From: Alteromonas indica | Lineage (GTDB): Bacteria; Pseudomonadota; Gammaproteobacteria; Enterobacterales; Alteromonadaceae | Length of the DNA: 64,000 bases | Assembly: GCA_003056425.1 (NCBI GenBank) | Contig: PYVY01000008.1 | Location: forward strand, 165,337 to 229,336 | Reading direction: 5' to 3' | Part shown: positions 6,919 to 14,790 of the stretch, in pieces | How the letters are laid out: every line of letters begins with the position of its first letter | Position numbering within the stretch: the first letter of the stretch is position 1 | Position numbers and translations under genes: made by a program | Notes under the pieces: generated by a model | What the model was told of the DNA's origin: nothing | What the model saw: the letters and a program-made list of their open reading frames with translations, nothing else | The model's database searches: none

Positions 6919-7835
6919 ATTTGTGAAAATTTGTCGAAGTAACCTTTTAGCATTTCTTTAGGCATATCGCTATCGTTACAGATAAGGTACTTCGAGTTTC
7001 CAACAGCCAAACGCTCTTGTGCAATATTAACGTGAAATCCAATTGCGTCGTAATTCAAGATGATACCGGAAACATGACCTTGGCAAAGAGCACTCAACTC
7101 AGGTGAACATTTGAGAATAGTATCTGCAACTAGCTCTTCTATTTCTTCTTTAAAGCAATCATTAAGCTGACTCTCTTCCATTGGAGGTGCCATGGAATAT
7201 GGGAAGCCAGTTTCGTTCACTGCCATTATTGACTTTGAAGAATCGAACACCCCTGTAATATCCACAAAAACAAATAGACTCCCCTCGTGAGGAATATCCT
7301 CTTTTGATTGATTTATAGCACGTTTAACCCTAGCAATTATTTTTTTGACTGAATGAACTCTTTTGCACTCTATAATCGCTTTCAATGAGTCTATTGTGAT
7401 ATCAGCTCGGCTAGAAAGCTCTATATCCAATCCTATTTTTCTTAGGTCTGATGCAACTGACAACTCGAATAAGTAATTTCTTGCAGCATCTTTCTCAGCA
7501 CTCTCTATTTTGTCTCTAAAGGCGCCGCCATACACAGACTTCTTTATGGTTTCTAAAAAGTCTTTTGTTCTGTCATCAGAAAGATATTCATTTAAGCTAA
7601 CTATCTGAGACATCTCAAAAAATGATTGAAGGCAATAATACATTTCATCAGAAAAACCACCTCGGTATCTAGGGTAGCCTTCTATATTCTTAATGTATTC
7701 AGGAATTCTTCCTTTCAAAGGTATTTCTAACTCAGAGTCCAACCAGTTACAGCACATCTCAATTTTTTTTCTAAACTCATTTCCAAGGTAAGGTGCTATA
7801 TCTATGTAGCTTACTTCGACTTGATTCAGTATCAA
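6915..7835 (-). CDS. PD-(D/E)XK nuclease-like protein (cassette gene)
   Basis: A 306-residue product starting at TTG 7835; the choice rests on GGAGTG located 6-11 bases upstream. The middle reads NYLFELSVASDLRKIGLDIE, then ADITIDSLKAIIECKRV. E124, D145 and E156-C-K158 fall in the order and spacing of the PD-(D/E)XK nuclease core (E...D...ExK). That points to a restriction-endonuclease-like fold; the target is unknown. It is the cassette nearest the integrase. Assignment rests on the motif only. Confidence 0.65.
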   Translation of the reverse strand: MILNQVEVSYIDIAPYLGNEFRKKIEMCCNWLDSELEIPLKGRIPEYIKNIEGYPRYRGGFSDEMYYCLQSFFEMSQIVSLNEYLSDDRTKDFLETIKKSVYGGAFRDKIESAEKDAARNYLFELSVASDLRKIGLDIELSSRADITIDSLKAIIECKRVHSVKKIIARVKRAINQSKEDIPHEGSLFVFVDITGVFDSSKSIMAVNETGFPYSMAPPMEESQLNDCFKEEIEELVADTILKCSPELSALCQGHVSGIILNYDAIGFHVNIAQERLAVGNSKYLICNDSDMPKEMLKGYFDKFSQI

Positions 7836-8377
7836 TTTTCACTCCATAATTCTTTATAGCAAGGCGTTGGTTCTGGATGAAATATAACAATTTAATATAG
7901 CGCGATTTGCGCGTTTTTCTGCCAACGCATCGCTCAATTTTATACTTTTACTATTAATACCAAACTAACTATCATATTGCTATATAAACGAAAAGTTCCA
8001 ATCTGGATAAAGTGCTAAAGGACATAAGAGAGCGATTGGCTCGTTTTCCTGAATATGGGAGCGACGCAGCTTATTTGGATGAATAAACAGCTTTGCTTGC
8101 TAGTGTGCTAAAATCTGTGGCTCGCTCAATAAAGAATTTGGTTTATCTTAGCGCTAACTTCCCAACGGCAGCTACTCGCGCAAAGATACCCTTCACATGA
8201 TCTCGATAACGTTTGTCCAATAAAATTTAAAACAGGTATCACTTAAACTTGTTGATAGCTGGCTTTAACAGTTATTAACGTTACCTATTGTTATAGCTGG
8301 GAAAATAGATAGATATTTTCATTTAGCCGTTTATACTCGTCGTAAGCGCAGTATTTATTCTTTGCAAGCGGACGACT
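7836..8377. other. Non-coding stretch between cassette array and integrase
   Basis: About 540 AT-rich bases. Around 7,865-7,950 there is an inverted pair (GGCGTTGG ... CCAACGC) that could be a decayed attC, but the end boxes do not fit well. No attI site or integron-integrase gene can be seen, although in a complete integron they would be expected just here. The promoter of the integrase at 8378 must lie in the last part. Confidence 0.4.
7988..8200 (+). pseudogene. Possible decayed short gene with an internal stop
   Basis: One frame reads VLKDIRERLARFPEYGSDAA then YLDE, stop (TAA 8084-8086), then TALLASVLKSVARSIKNLVY and on to TGA at 8198-8200. Both halves look protein-like, as if a CAA codon had become TAA. 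There is no good start or ribosome site. I do not recognise the family. Confidence 0.25.
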
Positions 8378-9664
8378 ATGGCAACACAAATCGCACGACA
8401 TAATGTAGATGACTCTCTCTACGTATTTCTCCAAGACAACAGCAAAAAGTGGTATGCACGCTTTCAGCTATTTGGGACTTGGTATTGCAAGTCAACCAAA
8501 CAGGTAGATAAAGACGAAGCTATCGCGGCAGCGCGGCTGCTGCGTATGGAATGGAAGATAAAGGCCGAAACCGGAACGCTAACAAAGAGTAAGCGGTTTC
8601 GAGATGTCGCGAACCTTGCGATTACCAATATGGAACATGCGTTGTTGCACGGCGGCGGTAAGGTTAGCTTTAAAGATTACATCGGCGCTTTGAAGCGCTA
8701 TCACATCCCATTCTTCGACAGAACCTATGTCACATCAATAGACCAGCAAAAGATAAAAGAATTTGAAATCTGGCGGATCAAAAAAGCTGGTCGGCTACTT
8801 AACAAGTCAACGCTGCTTAACCACAATGCCGCATTGCAGATGGTCTTTAAGGAAGCCGTTGAGAAGCAATGGATGTTAGCAGTACAGGTTCCGGTGCTCA
8901 GTGCCACAGGAGAGCAGGGTGCAAGAAGAGCGGCTTTCACTCGTGAAGAATACGAGCAGGTATTAGAAACCATAGAGTCGATGCGTGATAACAGCCGAAA
9001 AGACAAGACTCGCCAGATCCGTGAACTGTTACTGGATTATGCAGAAATTGTTGTTAACACCGGTATTCGGCCTGGAACTGAGATGGAAGAACTGACCTGG
9101 CGTGACATTGAGATGACACGTCAAGGCCATCAAGTCATCTTCAAAATCAAAATCCGAAAGGGCAAAACGACAAAGCATACCGGTACAAGAACGGTCGTGT
9201 GTAAAGACGATATCGTCTATCCGCTCATGGAGCTTCGTGGTCGCTTTCCAAATCGAAAGCCCAATGACAAATTATTTCGGCTTGCCGATGGTAGTACCAC
9301 ACGAGAGTTGGGACGAACGTTCAGCGCTGCACTTGATGAATGTGAGTTAAGAAGTAGCTCTGACGGCCCCAGATCGCTTTATTCGTTACGACATACCTAT
9401 ATCACTTGGCAGTTACTGAGCCGTCACCTACGCATTGACGTGCTTGCGAGGCAATGCGGAACCAGTACAGCCATGATCGAGCAGCACTATAGCCACGTTG
9501 TGCCAAGCATGTTTGAAGAAGAACTATCTGGCGTGACCTTCGATAAACAGGCCGCTCAAAAGAAAAGTAAACGAGCGCTAGCTCGTGAGAGAAAAACTAA
9601 AGATGTCTTAGCAAAACGCTTTATTGAATGGGAAGCAGAATACCGCAGGCGTGGCTGTATTTGA
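8378..9664 (+). CDS. Tyrosine recombinase (island integrase)
   Basis: A 428-residue phage/island-type site-specific recombinase. The catalytic domain shows TGIRPGTE with R231, YSLRHTYIT with R338 and H339 (Y335 in place of the usual box-II histidine), and IEQHYSHV with the nucleophile Y371. An Arm/core-binding region occupies the first ~170 residues and a basic tail follows the catalytic tyrosine. It lacks the extra helix segment and size (about 320-340) of integron integrases, so it is not IntI. It most likely inserts the element at the tRNA-Leu 3' end. It lies in the middle of the element rather than next to an att site, which is unusual. Confidence 0.9.
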   Translation: MATQIARHNVDDSLYVFLQDNSKKWYARFQLFGTWYCKSTKQVDKDEAIAAARLLRMEWKIKAETGTLTKSKRFRDVANLAITNMEHALLHGGGKVSFKDYIGALKRYHIPFFDRTYVTSIDQQKIKEFEIWRIKKAGRLLNKSTLLNHNAALQMVFKEAVEKQWMLAVQVPVLSATGEQGARRAAFTREEYEQVLETIESMRDNSRKDKTRQIRELLLDYAEIVVNTGIRPGTEMEELTWRDIEMTRQGHQVIFKIKIRKGKTTKHTGTRTVVCKDDIVYPLMELRGRFPNRKPNDKLFRLADGSTTRELGRTFSAALDECELRSSSDGPRSLYSLRHTYITWQLLSRHLRIDVLARQCGTSTAMIEQHYSHVVPSMFEEELSGVTFDKQAAQKKSKRALARERKTKDVLAKRFIEWEAEYRRRGCI

Positions 9665-10054
9665 ATTGAGATTATGGTCGAAAAACTTATTTTATGTTTT
9701 AAATGCTGAATAGTATGGTTTGACGACAACTTGAGCTAACACTCAACTTTTAAATTACCTATATTGCTTAGGGTATAGGTATTGAGTATTTTGTATGTTA
9801 AAAATAGTTTGACTAGCTACGGTATTAAAAAGCACCTTGCGATTACCTGGTTGTACAGATAAATTTATAGAGAACTGCGAATAAAAGCTGAAATAAAGCT
9901 ATCTGCGTGTCCAAATAACCGAAAGGGTTTATCTCGGGATCCAGGTAGTCGGCGGGAAGACATTTAACTCTCCCAACCTCTGATTTTCAGTAAATTAATC
10001 ACAAGCGAAATGATTTAGCGCAGGACAATTATATGTAAAACTATCAAAGTTTTT
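9665..10054. other. Intergenic stretch downstream of the integrase
   Basis: About 390 AT-rich bases between two convergent genes. Small frames are present but none looks coding. No clear terminator hairpin, repeat or RNA gene was seen. Confidence 0.4.
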
Positions 10055-10798
10055 CTACGGATTTCTAAGCAAGGTAAATAAATGCTTTCTGGTGTCAGGA
10101 TGCCCATGAGACATAGCGCGAGGGTGTGCGATCCTAAAACATTTGGCTCCTGCAGCTGAAAATTGCCATAGCTTACGCGGAAGAATATTGTCAGTTTCCC
10201 AACCATCGAACTCATTAATAAAAAGGTCTTTTATAATCTTATCTACACTATAGCCAGTAGCAAAAATTATAATATTAGGTTGATAGTCGCGAATTTGAGC
10301 CGCAAGTAGTTTGATAGATGCCCCTATAATTTCTACCTTCTCGTTCAATGGCCGATTTAAAGGCGAACCCTGTTTGTAGTCCCAAGCAAGCAGATTATTA
10401 TACATGATCGCATGGGGGGGCACCTGGAAATGCGCTGCCACCTGGTGAAGAAAGCGAAGAAAATGGCTACGTAGTGGCTTACCAAAACCTGTAGTTAAGT
10501 CATTTAAATGTTTATCATATCGCAACCAGGATTCATCAATAATATTGTGTAAATCCTTATTCTTGTAAGACGTTTCAAGTCTATTTATCGTATTGAGCTT
10601 ATTTTTTGTATTCCAACCGGCTGTTTCTCTACCAACCAACATTATCTTACTGTCGGAGTTAAAATATAGCTCTGTTGGTTTAGATAAAAATACGCCAGAA
10701 TAATAGTCTTCATCGGCCGAAAAGTTCTTAAAATCTATTTGTGACAAAATAGTTGCGTACTTCTCTTTTAGATTTTTTAATAATAGATCATACTTCAT
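10055..10798 (-). CDS. UDG-like protein coupled to a WYL regulator
   Basis: A 247-residue product. Two blocks recall the uracil-DNA glycosylase superfamily: MLVGRETAGWN near residues 53-63 (motif 1 position) and AHPRAMSHG near 224-232 (motif 2 position). Between them, PNIIIFATGYSVDKII is a Rossmann-like strand-loop-helix. The catalytic Asp/Asn of true UDGs is not evident in motif 1, so it may bind or process a nucleotide or base without being a glycosylase. Its ATG overlaps the end of the WYL-regulator gene by 11 bases, implying translational coupling. No close family recognised; the function is inferred from motif shape only. Confidence 0.5.
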   Translation of the reverse strand: MKYDLLLKNLKEKYATILSQIDFKNFSADEDYYSGVFLSKPTELYFNSDSKIMLVGRETAGWNTKNKLNTINRLETSYKNKDLHNIIDESWLRYDKHLNDLTTGFGKPLRSHFLRFLHQVAAHFQVPPHAIMYNNLLAWDYKQGSPLNRPLNEKVEIIGASIKLLAAQIRDYQPNIIIFATGYSVDKIIKDLFINEFDGWETDNILPRKLWQFSAAGAKCFRIAHPRAMSHGHPDTRKHLFTLLRNP

Positions 10799-11837
10799 AA
10801 TTACTAATACTCTTTGTTAGAATTTTTAAAACTTTTTGCTTTAGGTACGAAGGCGATTCCACCTTTACATCTGCCCCAAACTTTAAGATCCAAGCAATTA
10901 AATCATAAGTGGGAACAACATAAAAACTGGCTTCTAACCAACCATTGGCCATTAGCGTTAAAACCTGTTTAGAACCTAATGGATGGCGCTCAATGTCGGC
11001 AGATGCGAAGTTTCGCACTAACAGTCTGATTTCTTGCGTAGTTTCACTCAACAGCCATCCGGAAGGGTTGGTGGCTAAGTATGATTGTAAGTCAAAATTT
11101 TGAGGAGGTGTTATGTCTAGATATATAGCTTCGGCTGAATCAACTCTGTGGAATAAGAAAAGTTGTGGCTTCTCAAGTGAGTTTTCTTTTGTCGCGACAA
11201 GGTAATAGCTATTGTCTCGAATAATAATACCCAATGGGTTCAAAGTGAAACTCAGAGACTTTGAACGCCCGCTAGCCGTATATTGAATAGCAATTTTTTG
11301 CTCGTTCAGAACGCTGTCGTAAAGCGTGCTACGGATTTTATCGGGGGTTGTATCGAGATAATCCTGTACACGATAGCCTCCTCTGATAATCGATATTTTT
11401 GATTGCCAGTCTACAAGTTTATGTTTCGATGCTAATTTAGCCTTCGCCATAGCCAGGTGATCGGCGTATTGACCGGAGAACTGTGTCGGCAGCAGATTTT
11501 GATTTTGCTGCTCGTTTACCAGAAGCATAAATGCTTCGACTGGAGACATTTCAGTATACTTATTCTTAATTAAATCTCGAAACCAAAAGTTCTCGGTCTC
11601 TTTTTTCTCATAATCGAGGCCCGCCCATTCTGAAAGAGAGTCTAAATCTCGTTGCACAGAGCGCTTGGTTATTTTATAACCATACTTGTGTGCGAGCTGT
11701 TCATGAAGATCGTTCACAGTAATCCGACTTGGGTACAATGGAATCAGCTCCAGCATCTGTAGATTCCGAAGGATAGCGCTGCGTCTTCGCTTATCTTCGA
11801 TCGGTTTCAGCGCCCCTTTACCGTCCTTTGGTGTCAT
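10788..11837 (-). CDS. WYL-domain transcriptional regulator (BrxR/CapW-like)
   Basis: A 349-residue regulator. Residues ~15-75 form a winged helix (RITVNDLHEQLAHKYGYKIT then KRSVQRDLDSLSEW). The middle carries a WYL domain with DNSYYLVA at the signature position, and the C-terminus resembles a WCX extension. This layout is shared with BrxR and CapW, regulators that repress phage-defence operons and may sense nucleic acid or nucleotide ligands. It is divergent from the 11,999-13,242 operon with an inverted repeat between them, and co-translated with the UDG-like gene. Autoregulation and control of the divergent pair are likely. Confidence 0.85.
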   Translation of the reverse strand: MTPKDGKGALKPIEDKRRRSAILRNLQMLELIPLYPSRITVNDLHEQLAHKYGYKITKRSVQRDLDSLSEWAGLDYEKKETENFWFRDLIKNKYTEMSPVEAFMLLVNEQQNQNLLPTQFSGQYADHLAMAKAKLASKHKLVDWQSKISIIRGGYRVQDYLDTTPDKIRSTLYDSVLNEQKIAIQYTASGRSKSLSFTLNPLGIIIRDNSYYLVATKENSLEKPQLFLFHRVDSAEAIYLDITPPQNFDLQSYLATNPSGWLLSETTQEIRLLVRNFASADIERHPLGSKQVLTLMANGWLEASFYVVPTYDLIAWILKFGADVKVESPSYLKQKVLKILTKSISNYEV

Positions 11838-11884
11838 TTAATTACCTTCCATACAAATCGAATTACACATGTTCCCAGGTGATG

Positions 11885-11935
11885 CGACATCTAACGTCTT
11901 AAACAAAAAAGGTAGCTGAGAGACATTAGATGTCG
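11885..11935. promoter_or_regulatory. Inverted repeat, probable operator of the WYL regulator
   Basis: CGACATCTAACGTCT (11,885-11,899) and AGACATTAGATGTCG (11,921-11,935) are inverted copies with one mismatch, 21 bases apart. They lie between the divergent starts at 11,837 and 11,999. WYL regulators of the BrxR type bind such palindromes upstream of defence genes. The binding assignment is inference. Confidence 0.7.
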
Positions 11936-11998
11936 TGAAAAGCGATACATTAAATCACACTAAATTTGATAGTCATAATGATCGTGAGAAAAGAAGTG

Positions 11999-12451
11999 AT
12001 GATACACCACACACCGATACAATTGAAAAGCTATGAAGACTTCCTGTCAAAGTTTAAAGCCTCAACACCGATATGCTTACTTTGTCAGTTAAGGTATGTG
12101 AATTGTCAGAGCAGCTATTGGAAAGCAACTGAATGTACATTTACTGAAAATGAAAATGAAAATGAAGTTCCCGTAAATAATACTGAGGTACAGGTAACTG
12201 TTAAGGCTGAAGCACTCAACAGCCTTGAAAACTTTCCCGTAGAATTTGTGTACTTTTTTCCAAATCAGGAAGGTAAAGCATTTTACAAATCCTTAGAAAA
12301 TATACTTAATACTGAATGCGCAATTATTGTCAGCGCCCCCATTTATTATTTGATAGAGGGGGACCTAGTACTACTTTCGCTTTCACTCACTCCAACCACC
12401 TGTCCTACTGCTGATTTAGGATATTCGACTTTTGAAGAAGGTAGCCATTAA
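11999..12451 (+). CDS. Unknown partner protein of the ATPase
   Basis: About 150 residues when started at ATG 11,999 (MIHHTPIQLKSYEDFLSKF), which has AGAAAAGAAG just upstream; TTG 11,966 and ATG 11,978 are alternatives. It contains CLLCQLRYVNC, a cysteine cluster that might bind a metal, an acidic run (ENENENEV), and hydrophobic C-terminal strands. No family recognised. The stop codon overlaps the ATPase start (ATG at 12,451), so the two are translationally coupled and probably work together. Confidence 0.7.
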   Translation: MIHHTPIQLKSYEDFLSKFKASTPICLLCQLRYVNCQSSYWKATECTFTENENENEVPVNNTEVQVTVKAEALNSLENFPVEFVYFFPNQEGKAFYKSLENILNTECAIIVSAPIYYLIEGDLVLLSLSLTPTTCPTADLGYSTFEEGSH

Positions 12452-13242
12452 TGTCATATATTCGTAACGTCAGTGCGACAAAGGAAGTTTCTAATGTCTA
12501 TCCTTGGGCTATTCCAGGGTACCAGTTTTCTCATCAAGCTAACTTTTCCAGTAATGTAATCTTGTTTACAGGCGACAACGGTATTGGCAAATCTACTCTT
12601 CTAGAGACGATTGGATTAAAGCTTCAAGAGCAGCATTTATTGAATACTATGCCAGAGTTAGACGAGTTCGAACCAGCTCGTATATTAGTCGATTCATTTA
12701 CACTAGAGTTCAACAGTAGGCCTGCCAACGTTGAGTACATTAGAGCCGAGGAACTGGGTAGAGATATCGAAAAATATAATCAATATTTGTCCACATGGAT
12801 AGAAAGAATGGATCTAAAAGATATCAAAAATGAACCGCATGTTCGGCAATTACTGAAAAATGAATTTAAATACTTACCGCACTCGACACACGGTGGAATC
12901 AAACATAAATATGAAGCATGTTCGCAAGGCGAAGCCTATCTTGATAGATTGTGCCAGTCTCTTGATGGCAATGGCCTATATCTGTTGGACGAGCCTGAAG
13001 CCGCTCTATCACCTTTAAAGCAAATCATGCTCATTTGTATGATCCGTGAACATATAACAAGGCATAAATCTCAAATTATAGTGGCAACCCACTCTCCGAT
13101 TTTGCTAGCAACTCCTGGCGCGATAGTAAATGAAATTGAAGAGTTGTTTATAAAAGAAAAAGAGTATAAAGAGACGGAACACTATCAGTTAACGCTAGGT
13201 TTTTTGCAAAATCCCGAACGATATTTGAGATATTTAGAGTAA
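12451..13242 (+). CDS. COG3910-type ABC/SMC-like ATPase
   Basis: A 263-residue ATPase with a complete head: Walker A GDNGIGKST (41-49), ABC signature CSQGEAYLDRL (157-167), Walker B LYLLDEPEAALS (176-187) and the switch histidine in ATHSPILLA (212-220). It lacks a long coiled coil. The C-terminus, EHYQLTLGFLQNPERYLRYL, is typical of the family of small stand-alone predicted ATPases (COG3910). Such ATPases act as dimers that drive effector proteins in several defence systems, but this family's role is not established. Translationally coupled to the unknown gene before it. Confidence 0.85.
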   Translation: MSYIRNVSATKEVSNVYPWAIPGYQFSHQANFSSNVILFTGDNGIGKSTLLETIGLKLQEQHLLNTMPELDEFEPARILVDSFTLEFNSRPANVEYIRAEELGRDIEKYNQYLSTWIERMDLKDIKNEPHVRQLLKNEFKYLPHSTHGGIKHKYEACSQGEAYLDRLCQSLDGNGLYLLDEPEAALSPLKQIMLICMIREHITRHKSQIIVATHSPILLATPGAIVNEIEELFIKEKEYKETEHYQLTLGFLQNPERYLRYLE

Positions 13243-13371
13243 GATATTGGACTTTTCGTGAAAAATAGTTATGTGGTGGTATTAGATAAAACGTAGCATG
13301 AGGTTAAGGCTCCTTGGAGTGTTTTATTTTCATGCAGCTCTGATAGTAATTGCAAACTGCCGTTATTTGTA

Positions 13372-14458
13372 CTAGCTCAGACTTGATCTGACAGTTACCC
13401 GTTTTTTCAGGTGCCGCTGTCAGATTAGATTTGAGCTAAATTTTTCTCAGCCCAAGCCTGTTTCCCATCGATTGATGTTTCCAGTGGCGTTCTACCACAG
13501 CACATTTTGCCCTGATGAGTCCTTTCATTGTTGTAGTAATCCATCCACACGTCCAGATCTTTTTGCACCTCCTCTAACGATGCATAGAGTTTCTTGCGGA
13601 AGGTAACTTGATAAAACTCATTCAATATCGTTTTGTGGAACCGTTCGCAGATACCATTGGTTTTGGGGTGACATTGCTTTAGTTTTTGTGTGATCGATAT
13701 CGTTGATAGCAAGATAAAGCTGGTAATCATGATGTTCGACCTCTCCACAGTATTCTGTACCGCGATCGGTAAGTATTCTATGGATGGGTAAATCATGCTG
13801 CTCGAAGTACGGTAGCCCCTTATCGTTGAGTGCGTCAGCAGCCGTTATCGGCGTCTTAGTGGTGTAAAGTTTGGCGAAGGCTACCTTACTGTACGTATCG
13901 ATGAAGGTTTGCTGCTAGATACGACCAACACCTTTCAAATTTCCCACGTAAAACGTGTCTTGCGAGCCCAGGTAACCAGGGTGGAGAATTTCTATCTCAC
14001 CGCAAGCCTCGTCATCATTCTTCTTTTACTCTAACGCAGCAACCTGCGAATCTGTGAGGATAATGCCATCATTGGCGACTTTATCTTCCAGTGCCTTCAG
14101 GCGCTTCTTGAAGTTCTCCAAGTCATGGCGAAGCCAAATAGATCTAACGCCACTGCCAGACACAAATATACTTCTCTTCCTGAGCTCATTGCTCGTTCTG
14201 TGTTGGCCGTGCGCTGGAAACTCGATAGCGTAATCATTGACAGCTTGTTCTGTTACTTCATCGACGCGGTTCTCAAGGTTAGGTGTTCTGCGACTCTTAT
14301 CGATTAATGAGTCAATTCCACCGTCCTCAACAAGTTCTTGATGACGGTAAAAAGTATCGCGAGAAACGCCCATGACTTTACACGCTCTTGATACATTTCC
14401 GAGTTCTTCGGCGAGATTAAGCAAACCTGCTTTGTGTTTAATGATTGGATTGTTAGTA
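13372..14458 (-). pseudogene. Decayed IS481-family transposase
   Basis: Minus-strand remnants of one transposase. The N-terminal part has NPIIKHKAGLLNLAEELGN and a helix-turn-helix (NVSRACKVMGVSRDTFYRH). The C-terminal part has the rve core end (TNGICERFHKTILNEFYQ, YYNNERTHQGKM). It is broken by a TAA at 14,026-14,028, a TAG at 13,915-13,917 and a frameshift near 13,680. The 3' end near 13,372-13,400 carries an IS481-like terminal sequence (GATCTGACAGTTACCC). The other end, with start codon and inverted repeat, is missing: the sequence stops exactly at the tRNA-Leu fragment. Not functional. Confidence 0.85.
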
Positions 14459-14514
14459 TGGTACCAGTGGGCGGACTTGAACCGCCACGCCCGTAAAGGC
14501 CACGGATTTTGAAT
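14459..14514 (-). repeat. tRNA-Leu 3'-half fragment (inner att remnant)
   Basis: The 56 bases copy the tRNA-Leu(CAA) 3' half from the anticodon loop to CCA, with one change from the intact gene (GGCCACGG for GGCAACGG). On the minus strand it is preceded directly by the terminator of the intact tRNA and followed by the truncated transposase. Together with the copy at 1,090-1,142 it brackets the integrase-bearing island. Confidence 0.85.
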
Positions 14515-14522
14515 CTCAGACA

Positions 14523-14551
14523 CAAAAAAACCGACTTACGTCGGTTTATTG
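14523..14551 (-). terminator. Terminator of tRNA-Leu
   Basis: On the minus strand: AAACCGACGTAAGTCGGTTT followed by a run of T. It lies about 30 bases after the tRNA 3' end. A near-identical copy follows the att remnant at 1,032-1,060. Confidence 0.75.
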
Positions 14552-14579
14552 TTATCTCTTTCATTGGTAAGAAAAGAGA

Positions 14580-14666
14580 TGGTACCAGTGGGCGGACTTG
14601 AACCGCCACGCCCGTAAAGGCAACGGATTTTGAATCCGTCATGTCTACCAATTCCATCACACTGGC
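14580..14666 (-). tRNA. tRNA-Leu (anticodon CAA)
   Basis: The 87-base class II tRNA has acceptor arms GCCAGTG and CACTGGT, a D-loop segment ATTGGTAGAC, an anticodon stem ACGGA/TCCGT around TTCAAAA (CAA, reading TTG codons), a long variable arm, a T-loop GGTTCAAGTCC and encoded CCA. It is the only intact copy here. It is the insertion site of the island to its left; the tRNA gene is restored by the element's own 3' half. Confidence 0.95.
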
Positions 14667-14790
14667 ATGGATAGTTGGACTATCGCTGAGCCATGCATTA
14701 TAGAGAAGAGTTTATGACACACAAGCCTTTTTTATCAAGTTAAGTGTCAACTGCTCAAAAGGTGCACAGAAAGCCTGTGCACCTTGCCTC

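Noticed and set aside
7865..7950. Possible seventh attC or attI
   Set aside because: GGCGTTGG and CCAACGC pair, but the outer boxes and stem do not fit an attC well enough.
8378..9664. Integrase considered as the integron integrase for the cassette array
   Set aside because: At 428 residues with phage-type boxes, and lacking the IntI-specific segment and attI, it fits an island integrase instead.
10015..10215. Minus-strand frame of 66 codons
   Set aside because: Overlaps the UDG-like gene in another frame, with no ribosome site.
14304..14660. Minus-strand frame of 118 codons across the tRNA gene
   Set aside because: It reads through the intact tRNA, its terminator and the half copy, so it is a by-product of the repeats.
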